Shown in pieces: positions 8,086-14,870 of a stretch of 44,354 nucleotides of DNA. The stretch is from an uncultured Lachnospiraceae bacterium (GTDB taxonomy: Bacteria; Bacillota; Clostridia; Lachnospirales; Lachnospiraceae). Numbering within the stretch: the first letter of the stretch is position 1; every line of letters starts with the position of its first letter. The stretch lies in the NCBI GenBank assembly GCA_947627365.1, contig CANQVT010000020.1:1-44354 (forward strand). Reading direction: 5' to 3'. The notes below the pieces were generated by a model. That model was given only the letters and a program-made list of their open reading frames with translations. It was not told where the DNA came from and made no database searches. A program made the translations under genes and the position numbers.

Positions 8086-9303
8086 TTACGCGGCAGGTGT
8101 GACTTCCGTCTCCATCTCGCTCGTGTCCATCAGTGCCGCAAATACCGGGCTGAGGGCAATGCCCATCGCGTCGATCCCCAGTGTGCTGAACGAAGTGCCC
8201 AGCTCCTCTGCCGCCGCGTCTTCATCCATATCGCTCAGCATGATCGCGCTGTCCATATCCACGGAATCCATGGTGAACGCCTCGCCCTCATGCGTGCCCA
8301 TGGCCGCACTTATGCTCACGCCAAACGGCATCCCCATGCTCACGCCGGTGATAGCGACATCCACCGCATCTCCGCTCTCGCCAAAGCTCTTGTTTGCAGC
8401 CACATGCACTTCGCCGCTCTCCGGCGTGCCGTCGTCAACCTTCACATAGACGTCCGCCAGATTGTTCAGGCCGTCAACCGTACCCTTGGTGACGCTTCCG
8501 GATATCTGAAGCGCGTTGACCTCTCCAAGCAGCTCCTCGCTCAGGTTGGCCGGCTCGCCGTTCACATAAATCATATCCAGGATCTTGCAGAGCGTGTCAA
8601 TGCCAAAGCTGAACTCAGTCTTGTTGTAAGTACCGTCGGCAACGCTGATCTCCTCGCCGTTGATGCCGGTCAGTACGCCGCCCAGCTCGACGGTCTCCGG
8701 ACCGGTGATGCACTCTTCGATCACAGCCGCGATGTCGCCCTCCACGGTAACCTCCTGCAGCTCCTCTTCCGCAACAACAGCCTCGGTCTCCGGCTCCACG
8801 ACAGCTTCTGTCTCCGGCTCTGCCGGCAACTCGGCAGGTATATTCATACCCTGTACGATGCTGTCCGCAACTGCCTTCGTGTCGATGCTCTGGAGGATGC
8901 CGATCAGCGACTGAATCCCTTCGTCCATGTAGCGCGACATCACGACCGCCGGATCAATCAGATAATCCTTAACGCCAAGGGTTGGACTCTCCAGATGGAG
9001 CGCTGCAAGCGTATCCGTGCCGGTGAAGCACACCACGGCAGCTGTCTCGCCATCCACATCCAGATGCAGACTGATCGCCGCCAGCTCATCTTCTGTGGCA
9101 GTGACGTCCACTTCCAGATTCACACCCGTGAGATCAATGACCTGTTCGCCGCTTGTGATGCGCAGGTTCGACAGTTTGATGCTCTCCGTCGTCGCAGCCG
9201 CGGTCTCCTCCGCGAACGCGCAGGTGCAGCTTCCGAGCAGCATTGCCGCACTCAGCACCGCCGCCATCAGCTTCTTGCCTAAACTTCTCTTTCTTGTTTG
9301 CAT
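8086..9303 (-). CDS. Secreted acidic protein of unknown function under the ECF-type promoter
   Basis: The protein has 405 residues with a classic signal peptide (KR-rich start, hydrophobic core to about residue 25, AFA/EE cleavage site; LLGSC could also be read as a weak lipobox). The mature part is very acidic, rich in Ala/Glu/Asp/Val, with a Glu/Pro-rich repeat near the middle (two EPETEAVV units). I recognise no family. It is the last gene of the RiPP run and has its own ECF-type promoter (9337-9361), so it probably belongs to the same regulon. An envelope target, immunity or product-binding role would be a guess. An AAGGAG site precedes the ATG at 9303. Confidence 0.8.
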   Translation of the reverse strand: MQTRKRSLGKKLMAAVLSAAMLLGSCTCAFAEETAAATTESIKLSNLRITSGEQVIDLTGVNLEVDVTATEDELAAISLHLDVDGETAAVVCFTGTDTLAALHLESPTLGVKDYLIDPAVVMSRYMDEGIQSLIGILQSIDTKAVADSIVQGMNIPAELPAEPETEAVVEPETEAVVAEEELQEVTVEGDIAAVIEECITGPETVELGGVLTGINGEEISVADGTYNKTEFSFGIDTLCKILDMIYVNGEPANLSEELLGEVNALQISGSVTKGTVDGLNNLADVYVKVDDGTPESGEVHVAANKSFGESGDAVDVAITGVSMGMPFGVSISAAMGTHEGEAFTMDSVDMDSAIMLSDMDEDAAAEELGTSFSTLGIDAMGIALSPVFAALMDTSEMETEVTPAA

Positions 9304-9336
9304 GTTCTCTTTCTCCTTTTCATGAAAAGATTATTT

Positions 9337-9361
9337 GAAACGCACACGCGTCGTTTCCATA
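9337..9361 (-). promoter_or_regulatory. ECF-type promoter A (secreted protein gene)
   Basis: On the minus strand: TATGGAA, exactly 12 nt, CGTTTC followed by AAAT. It matches five other promoters in this locus in both elements and spacing. It lies 33 nt upstream of the ATG at 9303. Confidence 0.7.
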
Positions 9362-9398
9362 AAATTTTTGCCTCTGTCTCAGTCGCCGGCTCCACTGC

Positions 9399-9641
9399 TT
9401 AGAATAAGAACTTCATCAGATTTACGGCATTCGGCCCGTATGACTTCAGCCAGCTGGGTATGTTCATCCCGCCTGCGACGCTGTCCAGAGCATCATCATC
9501 GAGCTCGCCCTGCGCGCCGGAAAACGCGAGAATCTCTTCCGCCTCTTCCTTCGTCATTTCCTTGCCATACTCCTTCGCAATGGCAATCATCTCTTCCGCC
9601 GACTTTGCATCCTTCAGTTTCTTGAACATTTCTTCGTTCAT
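9399..9641 (-). CDS. Nif11-type RiPP precursor (core with SYGPNAV)
   Basis: The protein has 80 residues. The leader (1-58) is of Nif11 type: AKSAEEMIAIAKEYG, then GELDDDALDSVAGG with a double-glycine end. The predicted core is 22 residues, opens MNIPSWLKSYGPN and closes AVNLMKFLF; it has no Cys, Ser-Trp near the start and a hydrophobic tail. The core shares (K/R)xYGPxxV with the precursor at 10596-10868. GGAGG lies 7-8 nt before the ATG. It begins 24 nt after the metallopeptidase gene, so the two are co-transcribed. As the core lacks Cys, thioether chemistry is unlikely; epimerisation or C-methylation would be possible. Confidence 0.85.
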   Translation of the reverse strand: MNEEMFKKLKDAKSAEEMIAIAKEYGKEMTKEEAEEILAFSGAQGELDDDALDSVAGGMNIPSWLKSYGPNAVNLMKFLF

Positions 9642-9665
9642 GGTAACCCTCCTTAAAAATAAATT

Positions 9666-10514
9666 TTATATATTTTTTTGCCTCTCCTGAAGATACATCA
9701 GAAAATCCCAGCTGTCAATCTCCCGCCTTTCAAGCGACTCCTGCTCAATCCACTTCAGCAAGCCGTACACCTTCGCCGCAAGGTCGGGAATAGAAGCCTT
9801 CTCCTCTTCCGAAATATAATTCTCCAGTCTGCCGCCCGTGTACCCGTTCTCTGACACGCCCAGAAACAAGCCCGCCAGCTTCGCATCGTAATGCCCCAGC
9901 GCCTTTCGGATGCCGATCGCGTCCGCCACGATCTCGTCCCAGACGGCTTCTTTCTGCTGCGGAAACAGCCTCCGGCAGATCACATGCGTGCACTCGTGGT
10001 ACAGCCGGATCTTTCTCGAAATCTCCAGCCAGTCCCCCTGCGGCATGCCCGAGCGCTCGGCGGATACCCCGCTGTACGGCCCGTCGCTCAAAATGATCAG
10101 GGTGTCCCGATAATTCCCGCGGTCCGAGGTGAAGCGCTTCCATTCCTCCGCCCAGTCCGTATGTCCGGCAGCCAGATACGCCGTCCTGTGATCGTTGATC
10201 TTTTTCCAGTTGGCAAGTCCGTCGACCGTCATCGCCCCGAGCGTGAAAGGGATTTCCTCCGGCCGGCAGCGGTAGACCAGCAGCCGGAGCGCGTTTTCAA
10301 AGTCCTCCCTGCGGTACAGGTACAAGACCTTCACCGGACCCGCCGGCGTCTGTTCCTTCGTCAGCAGATCCCTGCCGCTTCCCCTGAACAGCTCCAGGGA
10401 GGGATTCTCCGGCCTGTTTCCCCGCAGCGCCGCGTCCTTGTACGCGTCCTCCATGCCCTCCCCGGGTCTCAGGTATAATTGCGGATAGCACTCCGCCAAA
10501 GCTTCCAGCACCAT
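9666..10514 (-). CDS. Putative zinc metallopeptidase (HExxH) between two Nif11 precursors
   Basis: The protein has 282 residues from ATG 10514, chosen because GGGAGG lies 7 nt upstream; an in-frame TTG 33 nt earlier has no good site. The only recognised motif is YHECTHVICRR (HExxH, gluzincin-like), followed about 20 residues later by WDEIVADAIGI, a likely third metal ligand as in EExxAD-type endings. There is no signal peptide and no membrane helix, so it should act in the cytoplasm. I do not recognise the rest. It sits in one operon with two Nif11-type precursors, so a role in removing leaders or in immunity is a reasonable inference. It might also be catalytically active on something else. 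Confidence 0.68.
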   Translation of the reverse strand: MVLEALAECYPQLYLRPGEGMEDAYKDAALRGNRPENPSLELFRGSGRDLLTKEQTPAGPVKVLYLYRREDFENALRLLVYRCRPEEIPFTLGAMTVDGLANWKKINDHRTAYLAAGHTDWAEEWKRFTSDRGNYRDTLIILSDGPYSGVSAERSGMPQGDWLEISRKIRLYHECTHVICRRLFPQQKEAVWDEIVADAIGIRKALGHYDAKLAGLFLGVSENGYTGGRLENYISEEEKASIPDLAAKVYGLLKWIEQESLERREIDSWDFLMYLQERQKNI

Positions 10515-10595
10515 CTGGTTTCCTCCCGTCTCCTGCCAGCCCTCCAAAATCCTGAAACGGCTTCTGCTGTAAAAAGCTGACTTTCCTTCTCCTGA

Positions 10596-10868
10596 TTAAA
10601 TGTCATAATACGCACACAATGCCGGCACTACACCGGGTCCATACTTCCTGATCTGCTCATCTACGTAACCCCAGTCAATCTTTCCGCCCGCAATGCCCTC
10701 CAGCTCGTCATCGGCAAGCCCGCCCTGCGCACCCATCTGCTCGGCCAGGGTCTTCATCTGTTCCCCGGTCACCTCCCCGCCATATTCTTTGACAATGGCC
10801 ATAAGCTCCTCCGCGGACTTTGCCTCTTTCAGCTTCGCCACCATCTCGCTTGCCAGTTTCTCGTCCAT
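10596..10868 (-). CDS. Nif11-type RiPP precursor (core with KYGPGVV)
   Basis: The protein has 90 residues from the ATG at 10868, which has GGGAGG 7 nt upstream. Longer in-frame upstream sequence runs through the promoter and is not protein-like. The leader (1-62) carries AKSAEELMAIVKEYGGEV and ends LADDELEGIAGG. The predicted core is 28 residues, starting KIDWGYVDEQIRKYGPG and ending LCAYYDI, with a single Cys. It shares (K/R)xYGPxxV with the precursor at 9399-9641. It has its own ECF-type promoter (10897-10921). Confidence 0.86.
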   Translation of the reverse strand: MDEKLASEMVAKLKEAKSAEELMAIVKEYGGEVTGEQMKTLAEQMGAQGGLADDELEGIAGGKIDWGYVDEQIRKYGPGVVPALCAYYDI

Positions 10869-10896
10869 AGTGATCCCTCCCTGCCCTGATTTATAT

Positions 10897-10921
10897 GAAA
10901 CGCGCTTGCATCGTTTCCCTG
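10897..10921 (-). promoter_or_regulatory. ECF-type promoter B (Nif11 precursor, metallopeptidase)
   Basis: On the minus strand: CAGGGAA, 12 nt, CGTTTC followed by ATATAA. Spacing is identical to the other five. It lies 28 nt before the ATG at 10868 and can drive the precursor, the metallopeptidase and the next precursor. Confidence 0.72.
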
Positions 10922-10940
10922 AATTTGCTTTCCTGATATT

Positions 10941-10965
10941 GATACGCCGCAATACGCGCCTCTAA
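10941..10965 (-). promoter_or_regulatory. Possible second ECF-type promoter (weak -35)
   Basis: A perfect CGTATC-AATAT -10 block (10941-10946) lies just behind the stop of the zinc-ribbon precursor, but the -35 position reads TTAGAGG rather than AACAGAA. It may be a tandem partner of promoter B or a decayed copy. Confidence 0.35.
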
Positions 10966-11165
10966 AACGGCCTCTCCTGCAAAAGACCGACGGTAAATTT
11001 CCCTTTTTCCTTGCAGGCCTTGCTGCAATACGTCTCTCCGTAGGTTGCGAATCTCTTCCCGCAGACCGGGCAGGTCTTGTTGTACATTCCGTATCCGCCC
11101 GCCGCGCTCTCCGTCTTCTCGTCTGAAAGCTCCTCATTCCCTTTTTTGTTTGTCTCTTCACTCAT
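10962..11165 (-). CDS. Short-leader RiPP precursor with zinc-ribbon-like core
   Basis: The protein has 67 residues. The first 24 end NEELSDEKTESAAGG, the same leader terminus seen in the NHLP and Nif11 precursors of this locus, but without their long helical part. The remaining 43 residues hold CPVCGKRF and YCSKACKEKG, a four-Cys zinc-ribbon pattern like that of small DUF2116-type proteins. It has its own ECF-type promoter (11227-11251) in the same position as the true precursors. It may be a precursor whose core binds metal, or a small regulatory zinc protein using a leader-like tag for export. Confidence 0.72.
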   Translation of the reverse strand: MSEETNKKGNEELSDEKTESAAGGYGMYNKTCPVCGKRFATYGETYCSKACKEKGKFTVGLLQERPF

Positions 11166-11226
11166 GTTAATTCCTCCTTCTTATTTAATATTCTATTTCA
11201 TCCTGATTTTTGCTTTCCTGTTTATT

Positions 11227-11251
11227 GATACGCCGCAGCGTGCATTCTGTT
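11227..11251 (-). promoter_or_regulatory. ECF-type promoter D (zinc-ribbon precursor)
   Basis: On the minus strand: AACAGAA (11245-11251), 12 nt, CGTATC (11227-11232) followed by AATA. This is one of the best matches to the consensus of the locus. It lies 61 nt before the ATG at 11165. Confidence 0.78.
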
Positions 11252-11293
11252 AGGATAAAAAATCAGGTACCATCCCTTTTTGCGATTATAATT

Positions 11294-12646
11294 TCACGCC
11301 CACCGCACATAGCCTCTCTCATACAGGTACTGAAATTTCTGCCAGAGCAGAAGCGCGCGGCGATCCTGCGCAGAAAGCGTCCGGCAAAGCTCTGCAAATG
11401 TGACCGGCGCCTCCCGGACGAGCCGGACTGCCTGCAGGAAGTCCTCGTCCTTCGCCAGGCTGCAGCCCACGCCGTCTCCCCAGAATTCCAGGGTGTCTTC
11501 CTTTTCCGCGATCCTGCACGCCGCGTTGAAGTACAGCGCTCTGTCTTCGGGTAGCTCTGCGCGCGCCCACGTCCCGAACAGACGCCTCATGCCTGCCTCG
11601 AACTCGCCAGCGTCCGCGAATGTAAGTGTCTCACGGATGGAATATCCATTCGGATACTCCGCCGACGGCAGCTCCGGTTCCATGAACTCCATGGTCTTTC
11701 TCACCATATTCACCCGCAGCCCTGCGGTGCAGCCGATCCCGTAACGGATAAATTTCTCTCTGCCCTCCTGACCCATGCGCTCGCAGAGGCGGAAAGCCCT
11801 CCCTGAAAGGGAATACTTCGTCATCGACTCCGGGTTGCCCGGCAGAAGCTCAATGTTCTTCAGCTCATCCTGACTGTAGATCTCCTGTATCTTCTCCAGC
11901 TGGCGCAGACTGCGTACGCTGAAACGCAGCGCCGCCCTTTGCATGGCGTCCGGCCCCAGCTCTTTCATGTAGGCGCGGATGCGCTTTGGATCCCGCTCCG
12001 CTATGGCCGTCGTCGTCTGCGGAACCAGCCCTGTGACCGAGCGGAAATCATATATGAATCTCTCATAGTCCGGATTGTCGAACGGTTCCGTCGCCATGTA
12101 GCAGGCGCCCGCGCCCCCGATACGCCCCAGATAGCGGACGCCGGCCTTAAGAATCTCTCTCCACAGCGCGGCGTTCTCCGGCGTGTAGGCAAAATTGCCT
12201 TTCCATCGCGGCGCGTCCACGCCGCAGAACGGACACTGCACGCTGCATCCGTCGCTCAGCTCAAACACAAGCGGGTAATAATAGACCGCCCCGTGCTTCC
12301 GGATCAGACGGCTCTCCATGCAGCATCTTCTGTGCACCTGCCGGCTCCAAAGGCGGATCCCGCGGTCGGCATAGGCGTCGTCCGCGATCCTGGCCTCATA
12401 TTCCTCCATGGCTTCCCTCTGGTGCTCCCGGTATTCCCTCAGATAGCGATTCTGCTCTTCCGGAACACGAAGCTCCCGCGTATGCCCGAGCAAAATATCG
12501 CACGCTTCCAGTGCCAACTCGGCATCAAGAGGGATGCCGCGTTCCTGCAGGGTCTCCAGCGGCCGCGTCCGCATCTGCTCACGGAAGGAAGGATCCGCGG
12601 TATAGTTTTCCACAAAATATTTTATGTATGGAACATCTCTGTGCAT
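11294..12646 (-). CDS. PoyD-like radical SAM peptide epimerase
   Basis: The protein has 450 residues. The radical SAM cluster motif is Cys134-x3-Cys138-x2-Cys141 inside FELSDGCSVQCPFCGVDAP, which closely recalls the ELS.GCSVGCWFCG block of the PoyD family of RiPP epimerases (D-amino-acid formation). The first 50 residues (FREQMRTRPLETLQERGIPL) look like the degenerate leader-like helix of NHLP precursors and may be a recognition domain. It is the last gene of the exporter operon, 25 nt behind ABC2. Likely substrates are the NHLP or Nif11 peptides of the locus. Assignment to this family is from motif memory and not from a search. Confidence 0.75.
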   Translation of the reverse strand: MHRDVPYIKYFVENYTADPSFREQMRTRPLETLQERGIPLDAELALEACDILLGHTRELRVPEEQNRYLREYREHQREAMEEYEARIADDAYADRGIRLWSRQVHRRCCMESRLIRKHGAVYYYPLVFELSDGCSVQCPFCGVDAPRWKGNFAYTPENAALWREILKAGVRYLGRIGGAGACYMATEPFDNPDYERFIYDFRSVTGLVPQTTTAIAERDPKRIRAYMKELGPDAMQRAALRFSVRSLRQLEKIQEIYSQDELKNIELLPGNPESMTKYSLSGRAFRLCERMGQEGREKFIRYGIGCTAGLRVNMVRKTMEFMEPELPSAEYPNGYSIRETLTFADAGEFEAGMRRLFGTWARAELPEDRALYFNAACRIAEKEDTLEFWGDGVGCSLAKDEDFLQAVRLVREAPVTFAELCRTLSAQDRRALLLWQKFQYLYERGYVRWA

Positions 12647-12671
12647 TTCTTCGCCCCTGTCTTTGTATTCG

Positions 12672-14858
12672 TTAGGAATTCTTTTGGCTTTCCAGCTGCT
12701 GGCGCTCCACCAGCTTCGCGAAGAATCCGTCCGCCGCGATCAGCTCGTCGTAGCTCCCGTCCTCCACGATATGCCCGCGGTCGAGCACGATGATGCGGTC
12801 GCACTCCCGGATCGTGGAGAGCCGGTGCGCGATGACGATGCGGGTGCAGTCCAGCTTTCTCATGGTATCCGCCACCTGCTTCTGCGTGATGTTGTCCAGC
12901 GCGCTCGTCGCCTCGTCGAGCATCAGAATTCCCGGCTTCGGGGCAATGGCCCGCGCAATCATGATCCGCTGACGCTGACCGCCCGAAAGGCCTCCCGAAC
13001 CGCTCGTAACGTGCGTGTACATCCCCAGCGGCATGCTACGGATATCCTCCGCGCTCCCGGACATCTCAGCCGCCTCCCAGGCCTCCTCCTCCGTCAGATG
13101 AGGCGCGCAGATTGCGATGTTGGAAAAAATGGTTCCCGCGAAGAGGTCGCCGTTCTGGTTGACGACGCCGATCCGTCTGCGCAGCATGCGCAGGTCAAAG
13201 TCCGCGATGTTCCGCCTGTCGTAATAGACCGCCCCCTTCTGCGGAGCTTCCAGTCCGAGCATAATGCGCATGAGAGTGGACTTCCCGCAGCCGGTGTTGC
13301 CGACGATCGCTACGTATTCGCCGCGGTTGATCTTCAGGCTCAGGTCGTCCAGAATGAGCGGCATATCGCTGCTGTACTGAAAGGATACATGGTTCAGCTC
13401 GATCGATCCGTTGAGCTTGCGGACCATCTCCTTGTTCTGCTGCTCTCCCGGCGTCTCCTCCAGGATCGGTCCGACCATGCGCAGGACGGGTCTCACCTGG
13501 GCCAGCAGGAAGGACACATCCGAAAGCCGGAGAAACGCGGCGGACACCATGCCGTACGCCGTGCAGAACGCATAGTACTCCGAGACGCTGACGCCGCTTT
13601 TTATGGCGGCGGCGTAGGTCCACAGCGTGCCGAGCAGCAGGATAGCCGAAGAGATCACCTGACGATACCGCAGCATCGGTCCGGGACGGTTGTAGATCTC
13701 CTCCACCTTCGTATAGCTGTCCGCCCAGTGCGCGAAAGCCCTCTTCTCCGCCCCGGCCGCCTTGATCTTCTGGATGCCGGACATCAGCCCGAATTCCAGT
13801 CCGGAGGACTTCACCTGGTACTCAAGCTGCCGGTCCATCTGGCGGATCTTCGCGGCGGCGGTCATACCGGAAAAGATAGCCCCGGCGAAGATCACCGCAA
13901 GCGTCGGCAGAACCAGCGCGGGCGCGAAGGTAAAGATCTGCACCACATAGGCGAGCGACAGCGCCGCCGTGAGCGCGTGGGTCAGGACAGCGGAGGTCAG
14001 CAGGGTACACAGATCCCCGATCCTCTGCAGCCTGCTCGAGAGCTCACCCGGACTGTACTCCCGGAAAAACGACAGCGGCAAATTCAAAAGCCGCATGTAG
14101 ACGGCCGAGGTGGCGGCCGTGTTGATTTTGCTGCTCACCCTGGAGATCAGAAGCCGGTTCACGGACTTGATCAGCGGGATGGCGAGCGTGATGCAGAGGA
14201 AAAAGATGGCCGTCGAGGCGAAGAGGCTGAAGCTGTCCCCCGGAATGACCTCGGCAATCATAAAATTGCTCAGCAGCGGCAGCAGCATCCCCAATATGGT
14301 GAAAGCTGCCGTCACGCCGACGATCATCAGAAACTCCGACCTCGAGACAGCCTCCATGCAAAAGCGCAGGAGCTTCCCCGGGGTGATGCGCTCCCTCGGC
14401 AGAGGACGGTAAAAGCAGATTGCCTCATTCTCGAACTGAGCCTCACCAGCGCGCGTCACCTTCTTCCACACACCCCTGTCGTAGCAGCGGTATCCGAACA
14501 GCAGGGACGGCAGAAACGCCACGACGCCGCCGGTCTTCTTCATCCCGATCATCGGCCCCACGGCGGTATTTCTCCACCCCTTCTCCAGGCGGACGGTGCT
14601 GTGCATGCTCCCGGACGGGCGGAGCTGATATTCCAGCATCTCGCTGATATCCTCGATCTCTATGGGCAGCTCCCTCGTCTGAAAGCCGTAGTATTTCAGG
14701 ATCTCGTCGATCGCATTCTTCGCGACCTGACGCTCGTTGTTCATCGCCTCGGTGATCTTTTTCCCCATGACGGCGCCGACCATCCCCGCGAACGCTTCCT
14801 GAAATCTCTCCTCGTCATTCTTCAGCCTGCCGCGTATCTGTTCCTCATAGATTCCCAA
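12672..14858 (-). CDS. NHLM-type exporter, ABC2 subunit (copy 1)
   Basis: The protein has 728 residues. A cytoplasmic N-terminal domain (about 1-170, no peptidase) precedes the six-helix membrane domain (about 175-440) and an ATPase domain with Walker A GNTGCGKST, signature LSGGQRQR, Walker B ILMLDEATS and H-loop AHRLST. This layout is that of the second ATP-binding subunit of NHLM bacteriocin exporters. It pairs with ABC1, which ends 12 nt upstream. It is a full-length paralogue of the protein at 24073-26283. Confidence 0.9.
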   Translation of the reverse strand: MGIYEEQIRGRLKNDEERFQEAFAGMVGAVMGKKITEAMNNERQVAKNAIDEILKYYGFQTRELPIEIEDISEMLEYQLRPSGSMHSTVRLEKGWRNTAVGPMIGMKKTGGVVAFLPSLLFGYRCYDRGVWKKVTRAGEAQFENEAICFYRPLPRERITPGKLLRFCMEAVSRSEFLMIVGVTAAFTILGMLLPLLSNFMIAEVIPGDSFSLFASTAIFFLCITLAIPLIKSVNRLLISRVSSKINTAATSAVYMRLLNLPLSFFREYSPGELSSRLQRIGDLCTLLTSAVLTHALTAALSLAYVVQIFTFAPALVLPTLAVIFAGAIFSGMTAAAKIRQMDRQLEYQVKSSGLEFGLMSGIQKIKAAGAEKRAFAHWADSYTKVEEIYNRPGPMLRYRQVISSAILLLGTLWTYAAAIKSGVSVSEYYAFCTAYGMVSAAFLRLSDVSFLLAQVRPVLRMVGPILEETPGEQQNKEMVRKLNGSIELNHVSFQYSSDMPLILDDLSLKINRGEYVAIVGNTGCGKSTLMRIMLGLEAPQKGAVYYDRRNIADFDLRMLRRRIGVVNQNGDLFAGTIFSNIAICAPHLTEEEAWEAAEMSGSAEDIRSMPLGMYTHVTSGSGGLSGGQRQRIMIARAIAPKPGILMLDEATSALDNITQKQVADTMRKLDCTRIVIAHRLSTIRECDRIIVLDRGHIVEDGSYDELIAADGFFAKLVERQQLESQKNS

Positions 14859-14870
14859 GCGCGTCTCCTC

